Positions 23,218 to 31,431 of a DNA stretch of 41,141 bases are shown here, in pieces (the first letter of the stretch is position 1; each line of letters begins with the position of its first letter). Source of the DNA: Methylobacterium oryzihabitans. Lineage in GTDB: Bacteria > Pseudomonadota > Alphaproteobacteria > Rhizobiales > Beijerinckiaceae. Under the pieces are notes generated by a model. That model worked only from the letters and a program-made list of their open reading frames with translations. It was not told the origin of the DNA and ran no database searches. Position numbers and translations under genes: made by a program. The stretch spans positions 1 through 41,141 of the forward strand of contig NZ_SACP01000041.1 of assembly GCF_004004555.2 (NCBI RefSeq). Reading direction: 5' to 3'.

Positions 23218-25803
23218 ATGCGTTCGCTCCGTCGCTCGGCATCGCCCTACGATGCACTCGTCGACACCCTCCGCGCCTTCCTGAAGCGGCGGATGACGGA
23301 GCTGTCGGGGCTCGCCCTGCTGCTCGGCGCGGCCGGCCTCGTCGTCGCCCTGGCGACGTGGTCGATCGAGGATCCGAGCCTCAACCACGCCACCAGCCAA
23401 GCGGCGCGCAACCTTCTCGGTTATGGGGGCGCCATCGTCTCCGACCTCGGCATGCAGCTCCTCGGGCTCGGCGCCCTGGCGCTGGCGCTGCCCCCGGCGG
23501 TGTGGGGCGTACAGTTGTTGCGCGCCCACACGCTGCCGCGGCTCAACCTGCGCATCGCCCTGTGGGTGATCGGCTTCGGCGCCGCGAGCGCGATGGCGAG
23601 CGCCCTGCCGTCGACCGCCCGCTGGCCGCTGCCGACCGGCCTCGGCGGCGTCGTCGGCGACGCCCTGCTCGGGGCGGTGCGGGCGATCTTCGGGCCGGCG
23701 GCGGCGATCGCCGGGTTCCTGTTCGCCGGGGCCGCGGTGCTCAGCCTCACCGCCGCCTGCGGCTTCGGCCTGATCGAGGGCGAGGAGGAGGACGAGGCGG
23801 ACCATTACGGCCCGGTCTCCAGCCGCTACGACGAGCGCACCCGGCGCGCGGCGCCCCACGACGACGAGACGCCGGGCTTCGGGCTCGCGTCCCTCGGCAC
23901 GCTCGCCCATCTGGCGATGAGCGCCCGCGACGCGGTCCGCGACCGCATCGCCGGGTGGCGCGAGGACCGTGCCGCCGCCGAGCGCGCCGCGGCCTATGCC
24001 GGCAACTCCCCGGCGCTCGCCGCCCGCCGCGCCTTCTCGGAGGACGGCGACGAGGAGGGCTTCGACGCGCCCGAGCCCGGCACCCGCCGCGAGCCGGTCT
24101 TCGACGAGCCGGCCCGCGCCGCCCGCCGCCTCGCACCGCCGCGGGTCCACGACGAGCCCGAGGACGAGGACGGCGACGACCTGCCGGCCGAGCCGGCGCC
24201 GGCCCCGGCGCGCACCCGCGTCGCCCCGCCGCCGGCTCCGCTGCCGAGCCGCCGGGCGCCTCCGCCGGCGCTGTCCGACACCTACGAGATGCCGGCCCTC
24301 GACCTGCTGGCCGAGCCGCGCCAGCCGGCGCCGAGCACCGCCGTCTCGACCGATGCCCTGGAGCAGAACGCCACCCTGCTCGAATCGACCCTCGAGGATT
24401 TCGGGGTGCGCGGCGAGATCCTGGCGGTGCGCCCGGGTCCGGTCGTCACGCTCTACGAGCTCGAGCCGGCGCCGGGCACCAAGTCGAGCCGCGTCATCTC
24501 CCTCGCCGACGACATCGCCCGCTCGATGTCGGCCGTCTCCGCCCGCGTCGCCGTCGTCCAGGGCCGCAACGCCATCGGCATCGAATTGCCCAACGCCAAG
24601 CGCGAGACCGTGTACCTGCGCGAGCTCCTCGCCTCGCCGGTCTTCGCCGAGACCAAGCAGAAGCTCGCCCTGTGCCTCGGCAAGAACATCGGCGGCGAGC
24701 CGATCATCGCCGACCTCGCCCGCATGCCCCACCTGCTGGTGGCCGGCACCACCGGCTCGGGCAAGTCGGTGGCGATCAACACCATGATCCTCAGCCTGCT
24801 CTACCGGATGAAGCCGGAGGAGTGCCGGCTCATCATGGTCGATCCCAAGATGCTGGAACTGTCGGTCTACGACGGCATCCCGCACCTGCTCTCGCCGGTC
24901 GTCACCGACCCCAAGAAGGCGGTCATCGCCCTCAAGTGGGCCGTGCGCGAGATGGAGGAACGCTACAAGAAGATGTCGAAGCTCGGCGTTCGCAACATCG
25001 ACGGGTTCAACGCCCGGGTGGCGGAGGCGCGGGCACGCGGCGAGGTGATCACCCGGACGGTGCAGACCGGGTTCGACCGGGAGACCGGGGAGGCGGTGTA
25101 CGAGGACGAGGTGATGGACCTCTCGGCGCTGCCCTACATCGTGATCATCGTCGACGAGATGGCCGACCTGATGATGGTGGCGGGCAAGGACATCGAGGGG
25201 GCGATCCAGCGGCTCGCGCAGATGGCGCGGGCGGCGGGCCTGCATCTCATCATGGCGACGCAGCGTCCGTCGGTGGACGTGATCACCGGCACGATCAAGG
25301 CGAACTTCCCGACGCGGATCTCGTTCCAGGTGACGAGCAAGATCGACTCGCGCACGATTCTGGGCGAGATGGGCGCCGAGCAGTTGCTGGGCCAGGGCGA
25401 CATGCTGTTCATGGCGGGCGGCGGCCGCACGACGCGGGTGCACGGCCCGTTCTGCTCGGACGACGAGGTCGAGGGGGTGGTGGCCCACCTCAAGCGCCAG
25501 GGCCGGCCGGCCTATCTCGACGCGATCACCTCGGAGGAGGGCGAGGACGGCGAGGGCGGCGATCCGGGTCCGGCTTCTGACCCCGGTGCGGTCGGCGAGG
25601 GTGGCGACACCTACGCGCAGGCGGTGGCATTGGTGCTTCGCGACAAGAAGGCCTCGACGAGCTACATCCAGCGCCGCCTGCAGATCGGCTACAACCGGGC
25701 GGCCTCGCTGATGGAGCGGATGGAGCGCGAGGGCATCGTCGGCCCCGCCAACCACGCCGGCAAGCGCGAGATCCTGGTCGAGGCCGAGGGGCAGGAGGTC
25801 TGA
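23218..25803 (+). CDS. ftsK: DNA translocase FtsK
   Basis: The protein has 861 residues from the ATG at 23218 (a GTG at 23182 is less likely). It links division to chromosome segregation by pumping DNA at the septum. Four N-terminal membrane segments lie within about residues 28-185. Then comes a long Pro/Ala/acidic linker (to about 375), and the motor with Walker A GTTGSGKS at 510-517 and Walker B IVIIVDEMADLM. The winged-helix gamma domain, which reads KOPS sites, is at the C-terminus (ASTSYIQRRLQIGYNRAASLMERMEREG). A perfect CtrA box lies upstream. The lolA gene that often follows ftsK in alphaproteobacteria is absent here; an MFS gene follows instead. Confidence 0.96.
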   Translation: MRSLRRSASPYDALVDTLRAFLKRRMTELSGLALLLGAAGLVVALATWSIEDPSLNHATSQAARNLLGYGGAIVSDLGMQLLGLGALALALPPAVWGVQLLRAHTLPRLNLRIALWVIGFGAASAMASALPSTARWPLPTGLGGVVGDALLGAVRAIFGPAAAIAGFLFAGAAVLSLTAACGFGLIEGEEEDEADHYGPVSSRYDERTRRAAPHDDETPGFGLASLGTLAHLAMSARDAVRDRIAGWREDRAAAERAAAYAGNSPALAARRAFSEDGDEEGFDAPEPGTRREPVFDEPARAARRLAPPRVHDEPEDEDGDDLPAEPAPAPARTRVAPPPAPLPSRRAPPPALSDTYEMPALDLLAEPRQPAPSTAVSTDALEQNATLLESTLEDFGVRGEILAVRPGPVVTLYELEPAPGTKSSRVISLADDIARSMSAVSARVAVVQGRNAIGIELPNAKRETVYLRELLASPVFAETKQKLALCLGKNIGGEPIIADLARMPHLLVAGTTGSGKSVAINTMILSLLYRMKPEECRLIMVDPKMLELSVYDGIPHLLSPVVTDPKKAVIALKWAVREMEERYKKMSKLGVRNIDGFNARVAEARARGEVITRTVQTGFDRETGEAVYEDEVMDLSALPYIVIIVDEMADLMMVAGKDIEGAIQRLAQMARAAGLHLIMATQRPSVDVITGTIKANFPTRISFQVTSKIDSRTILGEMGAEQLLGQGDMLFMAGGGRTTRVHGPFCSDDEVEGVVAHLKRQGRPAYLDAITSEEGEDGEGGDPGPASDPGAVGEGGDTYAQAVALVLRDKKASTSYIQRRLQIGYNRAASLMERMEREGIVGPANHAGKREILVEAEGQEV

Positions 25804-25832
25804 TCTCCCCGGCCGCGTCCAACCCTCCCTCC

Positions 25833-25906
25833 GCCGGCAACACCCCTTGCCGGCAACGGACGTCCCGGCGCACAACAAGCCCGTGAGGACCGGCCTGAAG
25901 GCCGGT
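25833..25906 (+). promoter_or_regulatory. Two hairpins between ftsK and the MFS gene
   Basis: The first is GCCGGCAA (25833-25840) against TTGCCGGC (25847-25854), a perfect 8-bp stem 30 bp after the ftsK stop; it may be a Rho-dependent or weak terminator, as there is no T-run. The second is ACCGGCC (25889-25895) against GGCCGGT (25900-25906) with loop TGAA, 43 bp before a leader ORF. Together they could form an RNA leader for the transporter gene. Confidence 0.45.
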
Positions 25907-25949
25907 CGGCGAGATCCGGGGCCGCCGGACGGCCGCGCGGGAGGACGAC

Positions 25950-26018
25950 ATGGCACATCTCAGCACCGGGCCGGCCTGCCCGACCGGCGCCGAGCCGGTG
26001 GCCGCATGGGCGCGATGA
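25950..26018 (+). CDS. 22-codon leader ORF coupled to the MFS gene
   Basis: The peptide begins MAHLSTGPACPTGAEP and ends AWAR. The start has a strong GGGAGG 5 bases upstream, stronger than anything before the transporter itself. The TGA stop overlaps an ATG of the MFS frame as ATGA (26015-26018). This is a second case in this window of a short ORF with an ATGA junction. It may be regulatory or serve only to load ribosomes. Conservation is untested. Confidence 0.4.
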   Translation: MAHLSTGPACPTGAEPVAAWAR

Positions 26019-27412
26019 TCGCGGCGGCTGGCGGACGTGGTCCGCAGCCCGCCCCGGTGCCGGCGCGGACGGGACCCGGCACCGCCGCGACCACCCGCAT
26101 CGATGTCGGGCACCTCATCGATGCCGGCCCCTGGGCGCCGTTCCAGCGGCGCGCGGTGCTGCTCGCCGCCCTCACGGTCATCGTCGTCGGGTTCGACAGC
26201 CAGCTCATCGGCTTCGCCATCCCGTCGCTGGGCCGCGACTGGAACCTGACCGGGGCCGATTTCGCCCCGACCGTCGCGGCCGGCCTGTTCGGGATGGCGC
26301 TCGGCAGCCTGCTCGCCGGCCGGGTCGGCGACCGGGCCGGGCGGCGGCGGGCCATCGTGATCTGCGTCACGACGTTCGGCGCGGCGACCGCGGCGGCCGG
26401 GCTGGTCGACCATCTCGGGTCGCTCGCGGTGCTGCGCTTCGTCACCGGCCTCGGCATCGGCGGGGCGCTGCCGGCGACCGCGACCCTGGCGGCGGAGTTC
26501 GCGCCCCGGCGCCACCGCACCCTCGTGGTGACCGCGACGGTGGTCTGCGTGCCTCTCGGCGGCATGATCGCCGGGCTGGTGGCCGGGCTGGTCCTGCCCA
26601 GCCTCGAATGGCACGGCCTGTTCCTGATCGGCGGCGGCCTCACCCTGGCCTTCGCCCTCGTCCTGCGCCGGACCCTGCCGGAATCGCCCCGCTTCCTCGC
26701 CCGCCATCCCGAACGCTGGGACGAGCTCGCCCGGATGCTCGACCGGCTCGACCGCCCGGTGCCGCCGCGCGCCGTGTTCGTCGACCCGTCCGAGCAACGT
26801 GTGAGCCGCGGCGCCGGCTTCCGCACCCTGTTCACGCCCGAGCGGCGGCGGGACACGGTCGGGCTGTGCGCGGCGTTCTTCTTCTGTCTGCTCGCGGTCT
26901 ACAGCGCGTTCTCGTGGCTGCCGACGATGCTGATCGGCGACGGCCTCGACGAGGAGATGGCGGGGGCGGGCCTCACCGCCTACAATCTCGGCGGGGTGGT
27001 CGGCGCGCTGCTCTGCGCCGTCGCGATCACCCGCTTCGGCTCGCGCCGGCCGCAGGTGCTGTGCTGCCTCGGGGCGGCGGTGACCGCGCTGCTGCTGCGC
27101 GGCGATGTCGGGCCGACGATGCTGATCGTCGGCTTCGGGCTGCACGGCCTGTTCGTCAACGCGGTGCAGACCACCCTCTACGTCCTCGGCCTGTCGCTCC
27201 ACCCGACCGGCCTGCGCGCCTCCGGGGCCGCGATGGCGCTCGGCGTCGGCCGCCTCGGCGCGGTGCTGAGCGCGCTGCTCGGCGCCGCCGTGATCGCGGC
27301 CGGCGGCATCGACGCCTTCCTGGCCGCGCTCGCGGCCTCGATGCTCGGCGCCGGCCTGAGCCTGCTGCTGATGCGCCGTTCGGTTCCGCCCCTCGGCGGA
27401 CCGCCGTCCTGA
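26015..27412 (+). CDS. MFS transporter, aromatic acid:H+ symporter-like
   Basis: The protein has 465 residues from the ATG at 26015, which overlaps the leader ORF stop; an ATG at 26006 in the same frame is the alternative. Twelve hydrophobic segments are visible in two halves with a central loop (ESPRFLARHPERWDEL to FTPERRRDTVG). VVGFDSQLIGFAIPSLGRDW in TM1 is like the D-rich TM1 of the AAHS group (PcaK, BenK, MhpT), and GRVGDRAGRRRAI is the conserved loop 2-3 motif. The substrate is probably an aromatic or other organic acid, but no catabolic genes are nearby to show which. The N-terminal 40 residues are Gly/Pro/Ala-rich and non-conserved. Confidence 0.85.
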   Translation: MIAAAGGRGPQPAPVPARTGPGTAATTRIDVGHLIDAGPWAPFQRRAVLLAALTVIVVGFDSQLIGFAIPSLGRDWNLTGADFAPTVAAGLFGMALGSLLAGRVGDRAGRRRAIVICVTTFGAATAAAGLVDHLGSLAVLRFVTGLGIGGALPATATLAAEFAPRRHRTLVVTATVVCVPLGGMIAGLVAGLVLPSLEWHGLFLIGGGLTLAFALVLRRTLPESPRFLARHPERWDELARMLDRLDRPVPPRAVFVDPSEQRVSRGAGFRTLFTPERRRDTVGLCAAFFFCLLAVYSAFSWLPTMLIGDGLDEEMAGAGLTAYNLGGVVGALLCAVAITRFGSRRPQVLCCLGAAVTALLLRGDVGPTMLIVGFGLHGLFVNAVQTTLYVLGLSLHPTGLRASGAAMALGVGRLGAVLSALLGAAVIAAGGIDAFLAALAASMLGAGLSLLLMRRSVPPLGGPPS

Positions 27413-27510
27413 CCCGGGCCGATCGGGAGAGAATCGCAACCGTTCCGGCGTAGCACGGTCCGGGGACGGGCGAGCCGGCCGTCGGGGCGGATGCGGATCG
27501 GAGGCGGAAC

Positions 27511-29638
27511 GTGGCACGGTCGCGATCGGGACTGAGAATGCTGCGCCGGGCGGCGCTCGCCTGCGCCTTGGGGCTGCTGACCGCCGGGGCCGGCGTCGCC
27601 GCCGAGCCGGGCGTCACCGTCACGCTCCGCCCGGGCCTGGACCGGTCGCATGTCGAGACGGTCCTCGGCGCGGCCCGGCAGGCCGGGGCACCGGTGACGC
27701 TCCGCTGGGAGGACGAGCCCGGTCCCGCGGCCGCGGCGCCGGTCGCGGCCCCGCCTCCGCCGCAGACCGTCTGGCAGGCCTTCGAGACCGGGCTCGCCCG
27801 CCACGTCGACGGGCTGTCCGAACTCGGCTCGATCTCCGAGGCCGCCGCCGCGGCGTGGCACGGCGCGGTCGGGCTGCATCTGGTCCGGCTCCTCGTCGCC
27901 GCCGCGGTGGCCGGCGGGCTGGTCGGCCTGCTGCTCGCCCGGCGCGCCGGCGCGGCCGGGGGACGCTGGCGCCGGGCGTGGCGCGGGCTCATTCGCGACG
28001 GCGGCGCTGCTGCTGCGGCTGGTCCCGGACGCGGCGCCCGCCCGCCCGCTCGCCGCCGCGCTGCTCCGATCCGCCGCCCTGGCCGGGCTCGCCTTCGCGG
28101 CCGGCCGCTTCCTGCTCTCGCCCGCCGATCCCGGCGCCCGGCTGCTCCCCGTGCGGCGGCCGCGATGGCACATGGCGATGCTCGTCGCCCTCGTGCTCCT
28201 CGGCCTCGCCCTCGACCTCGCGGCGATCCTGGCCCGGGCGGGCGGGGCCGCGCCCTCCGGGCTCGCGGCCTGGACCCTGCTCGGCACCACCCTGACCACC
28301 GCCCTGACGCTGGTCTGGCTCTGGCTCGGTCGGCGCGACCTCGTCGCCCTGGTCCGGGGCAGGGCCGGGGAGGAGGGCGGCGTGCTCCGGCGCGTGCTGG
28401 CGGCGGCCTTGGCCCCGGCCCTCGCCGCCACGGTCGTGGCGGCCTGGGTCGTCGCGCTGCTGGTGGTGGCCGATCCCGGCTACGACACCTGGGCCGCCGC
28501 GGTCGCCGCCACCCGGGTCGCGTTCCTGGCCCTGCCGCTCCTGGCGCTCGCCGGCGACCACCTCCTGCGCCGCCTCGCGGCCCACCAGCTCGCCGACAGC
28601 CCGCCGGTGACCCGGGCCGCCGCGGTGGCGGCCCGGGCCGCGATCGCCGGCGGCATCTGGGTCGCGGGTCTGGCCCTGCTGGCGCGGGCCTGGGAGCCGG
28701 TCGTGGCCGATCCGCGCCTGCGCCACGCCGGCGGCAGCGCGGTCGAGATCGGCGCCTCCCTGGTCCTCGGCTGGTCGCTGTGGTGCTTCCTGCGCAGCTA
28801 CTTCCAGGCGCAGATCCCCCACGCCTCCGGCCACGGGCCGGCCGAGGACGACGACGGCCCGGCGGTCAGCTCGCGGCTCTCCACCGTGTTGCCGATCGTG
28901 CGCGACCTCGCCTTCGGCGCCGTCACGGCGGTGACCGCGCTCATCGTGCTCTCGGCCGCCGGCATCAACATCGGGCCGATGCTCGCCGGCTTCGGCGTCC
29001 TCGGCCTCGCGCTGTCGTTCGGCAGCCAGGCCCTGGTGCGCGACATCGTGTCGGGCATCTTCTTCATGGCCGACGACGCCTTCCGGATCGGCGAGTACAT
29101 CGACACCGGCAAGCTCAAGGGCACGGTCGAGCGCATCACCCTGCGCTCGGTGCAACTGCGCCACCAGAACGGCCCGATCCACACCGTGCCGTTCGGGACG
29201 ATCAGCCAGATCACCAACTACTCTCGCGACTGGTCGACGGTGAAGTTCCTGATCCGCCTCGACCACGCCGCCGACCTCGAGAAGGCGCGCCGCACGATCA
29301 AGAAGATCGGCCAGGAGATGCAGGCCGACCCCGATTTCGGCCCGGAATTCCTGCTGCCGCTCAAGATGCAGGGCGTGCACGAGATCGCCGACACCGCGGT
29401 GGTGATCCGCTGCAAGTTCACGGTGCGGCCGGCCAAGCCCTCGGTGGTGCAGCGGGAGGCCCTGCGGCGGATCTACCGCGGCCTCCAGGCGGCCGGGGTG
29501 CCGCTGGCCTCCAACGCCGTGCTGGTCCGCTCCGGCACCGCCGAACTGCCCGGCGACGCCCTGGAGCGGGCCGCCGCCGCGGCGCGGGCGGCGCAGGCCG
29601 CCCAGGCGGCCGCCGCGAACCCGCCCGCCGCCGCCTGA
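27511..29638 (+). pseudogene. MscS-family channel gene with a +1 frameshift near 27,990
   Basis: The gene starts at a GTG (27511, GGAGG ahead) with a signal peptide (CALGLLTAGAGVAA), a periplasmic domain and a first membrane segment (LVRLLVAAAVAGGLVGLLLA), all in one frame up to about 27,990. From there coding quality (third-position GC, membrane helices) jumps to the next frame, starting FATAALLLRLVPD, and continues to the stop at 29638. Removing one base near 27,985-27,992 would join them as AWRGL-FATAALLLRLVP, giving about 708 residues. The G5 run at 27958-27962 is another possible slip site. This is either a true mutation or a sequence error; no slippery signal for programmed frameshifting is evident. 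Confidence 0.75.
28151..29638 (+). CDS. MscS core of the frameshifted channel gene (longest intact frame)
   Basis: The intact downstream part has up to 495 residues from a GTG at 28151; the true protein begins upstream before the frameshift. It holds several membrane helices and then the MscS domain: pore helix GINIGPMLAGFGVLGLALSF, then GSQALVRDIVSGIFFMADDAFRIGEYI, the beta domain with ERITLRSVQLRHQNGPIHTVPFG, and an alpha/beta C-terminus. Gly/Ala packing in the pore helix is typical. It should form a heptameric osmotic safety channel of the long YbiO/MscM type. Alone, it would lack the N-terminal signal and first helix, so function as such is doubtful. It ends 40 bp from the stop of a convergent permease gene. 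Confidence 0.8.
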   Translation: MRRPRWHMAMLVALVLLGLALDLAAILARAGGAAPSGLAAWTLLGTTLTTALTLVWLWLGRRDLVALVRGRAGEEGGVLRRVLAAALAPALAATVVAAWVVALLVVADPGYDTWAAAVAATRVAFLALPLLALAGDHLLRRLAAHQLADSPPVTRAAAVAARAAIAGGIWVAGLALLARAWEPVVADPRLRHAGGSAVEIGASLVLGWSLWCFLRSYFQAQIPHASGHGPAEDDDGPAVSSRLSTVLPIVRDLAFGAVTAVTALIVLSAAGINIGPMLAGFGVLGLALSFGSQALVRDIVSGIFFMADDAFRIGEYIDTGKLKGTVERITLRSVQLRHQNGPIHTVPFGTISQITNYSRDWSTVKFLIRLDHAADLEKARRTIKKIGQEMQADPDFGPEFLLPLKMQGVHEIADTAVVIRCKFTVRPAKPSVVQREALRRIYRGLQAAGVPLASNAVLVRSGTAELPGDALERAAAAARAAQAAQAAAANPPAAA

Positions 29639-29644
29639 TCCGTC

Positions 29645-29695
29645 TCAGGCGAAGGTCTTGCTCAGGCGAAGGTCCTGCTCAGGCGAAGGTCTTGC
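29645..29695. repeat. Three tandem 17-bp repeats at a gene end
   Basis: The unit TCAGGCGAAGGTCTTGC occurs at 29645-29661, 29662-29678 (one mismatch) and 29679-29695, with no spacer. The third copy is the coding end of the YejE-type gene on the minus strand (Lys-Thr-Phe-Ala-stop); the other two lie just after its stop. The gene end has thus been copied twice, with its stop codon. Confidence 0.9.
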
Positions 29696-30860
29696 GCGGG
29701 TCGAAGGCGTCGCGCACGGCCTCGCCGGCGAAGATCAGCAGGCTGAGCGTCACGGCGATGACCGCGAAGCCGGTCAGGCCGAGCCACGGCGCCTGGAGGT
29801 TCGCCTTGCCCTGGGCCAAGAGCTCGCCGAGGGAGGGCGAGCCCGGCGGCAGGCCGAAGCCGAGGAAGTCGAGGGAGGTGAGGGTGGTGATCGAGCCGTT
29901 GAGCACGAACGGCAGCAGGGTCAGGGTCGCCACCATGGCGTTCGGCAGGAGGTGCCGGAACATGATCCGGGCGTCCGACAGCCCGAGCGCCCGGGCGGCG
30001 CGCACGTACTCGAAGTTGCGGGCGCGCAGGAACTCGGCCCGCACGACGCCGACCAGCGACACCCACGAGAACAGCAGCAGGATGCCGAGCAGCACGAAGA
30101 AGCTCGGCGTGATGATCGACGAGATGATGATGAGCAGGTACAGCGACGGGATCGCGGTCCAGATCTCGATGAAGCGCTGGAAGATCAGGTCGATCCAGCC
30201 GCCGAAATAGCCCTGCACCGCGCCGGCGAGCACGCCGATGATCGACGAGGTGATCGCCAGGGTGAGGCCGAACAGCACCGACAGGCGGAAGCCGTAGATC
30301 AGCCGGGCGACGACGTCGCGGCCCTGGTCGTCGGTGCCGAGCCAGTTCCATTCGAGGTCGCGGCAGCCCCGGCCGCCGGTCTTCTCGGCCAGCGGCCGGC
30401 ACTGCGCCTCGGTGAGCAGCCAGGTCGGCGGCGCCGGGGCCGGCACCGGCAGGTCGAGGTTGTGGGTGTCGTAGGAGTAGCGGATCGGCGGCCACAGCGC
30501 CCAGCCGTTCTCGGCCAGTTCCTTGCGGATCACCGGGTCGCGGTAGTCGGTCCGGGCCAGGAACCCGCCGAACTTCTCCTCCGGGTAGTCGACGAAGACC
30601 GGCATCAGGATCTCGCCCTTGTAGGAGGCGATGATCGGCCGGTCGTTGGCGATGAACTCGGCGAACAGGCTGACGACGAACAGAACGCCGAACAGCACCG
30701 CAGACCAGTAGCCGCGGCGGTTGGCGCGGAAATTCGCGAGCCGCCGCCGGTTGAGCGGCGACAGCCGGCGCGGGCCGGCCGCCGGGGGCGGCGGGACCGC
30801 CGGCCCCGGCGCTGGCGGGGCGACGGGCACGGGGTCGAGGGAGCGGGGCCGCTCGTTCAT
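29679..30860 (-). CDS. yejE: ABC transporter permease, YejE type (peptide/microcin C uptake)
   Basis: The protein has 393 residues. A Pro-rich cytosolic N-terminus (about 1-30) leads to RRGYWSAVLFGVLFVVSLFAE, the first membrane segment, then a long periplasmic part (NDRPIIASYKGEILMPVF, then GTDDQGRDVVARLIYGFR). Five helices follow, with the ATPase-docking EAA loop EYVRAARALGLSDARIMFRHLLPNAM. The large periplasmic insert, absent from ordinary DppC/OppC, marks the YejE group, which imports peptides including microcin C with YejA, YejB and YejF. None of those partners is in the window: the gene is followed by the convergent MscS gene and preceded by a DUF4112 gene, so they must be elsewhere or missing. 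Confidence 0.88.
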   Translation of the reverse strand: MNERPRSLDPVPVAPPAPGPAVPPPPAAGPRRLSPLNRRRLANFRANRRGYWSAVLFGVLFVVSLFAEFIANDRPIIASYKGEILMPVFVDYPEEKFGGFLARTDYRDPVIRKELAENGWALWPPIRYSYDTHNLDLPVPAPAPPTWLLTEAQCRPLAEKTGGRGCRDLEWNWLGTDDQGRDVVARLIYGFRLSVLFGLTLAITSSIIGVLAGAVQGYFGGWIDLIFQRFIEIWTAIPSLYLLIIISSIITPSFFVLLGILLLFSWVSLVGVVRAEFLRARNFEYVRAARALGLSDARIMFRHLLPNAMVATLTLLPFVLNGSITTLTSLDFLGFGLPPGSPSLGELLAQGKANLQAPWLGLTGFAVIAVTLSLLIFAGEAVRDAFDPRKTFA

Positions 30861-30882
30861 GCGCCGGCCCCGCGGAGAACGG

Positions 30883-31338
30883 TCAGTCGATCCGCGTCGC
30901 GGTGCCGTCGATCGTGGTCGGGCGCACGGCGCCGCTGCGCTCCAGGTGGCGGCGCAGCAGCCGCACGTTGCGGCGGTTGGCCTTGAACGCGGCGTCGAAC
31001 AGGTCGCCCACCAGCGGCACCGCGCCGACCACGCCGTCGATCGCGACGTTCGCCGCCATCCGGGCGAGCAGCGTGCGCGGCACCTTGAGCCGGCGCGCCT
31101 CCCAGATGATGTAGGACGAGATCGCGGTCGTCACGAGGTCGCCGACCACCGGGATCAGCCCGACCACGGCGTCGAGCCCGACCCGCCGGTTGCCCGGCAG
31201 GACGAAGGCGGTGTCGAGGATGTGCGCCAGGAGTTCTAGCCGGGCCAGAACCTGGGCGGCATCCTCCGCGCCGGCGCCGGCGCGGAGCGAGGCCGCGCCG
31301 AAGGGCGGAACGGGACCGGCCGTCTGCGTGAAGTCCAT
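30883..31338 (-). CDS. DUF4112 domain membrane protein
   Basis: The protein has 151 residues from the ATG at 31338 (GGAG ahead); an upstream ATG at 31371 is possible. The core is LELLAHILDTAFVLPGNRRVGLDAVVGLIPVVGDLVTTAISSYIIWEARRLKVP, and a repeat of this, IDGVVGAVPLVGDLFDAAFKANRRNVRLLRRHL, follows. These two GxIPxVGD units are the DUF4112 signature, a short hydrophobic protein of unknown function. It lies 22 bp upstream of the YejE-type permease in the same direction and may share its transcript, although no functional link is known. Confidence 0.85.
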   Translation of the reverse strand: MDFTQTAGPVPPFGAASLRAGAGAEDAAQVLARLELLAHILDTAFVLPGNRRVGLDAVVGLIPVVGDLVTTAISSYIIWEARRLKVPRTLLARMAANVAIDGVVGAVPLVGDLFDAAFKANRRNVRLLRRHLERSGAVRPTTIDGTATRID

Positions 31339-31431
31339 CGTGGGGCTCCGGGGCGGGAAGGTCGTGCTCATGCACGATCATGTGGCCCCGGGGTGCCGCC
31401 GCCACAAGACGGGGGGCGCCGTCCGCGTTCC

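Noticed and set aside
27511..27997. Programmed frameshift in the MscS-family gene
   Set aside because: No slippery heptamer or downstream pseudoknot could be recognised; a plain indel or sequence error explains it better.
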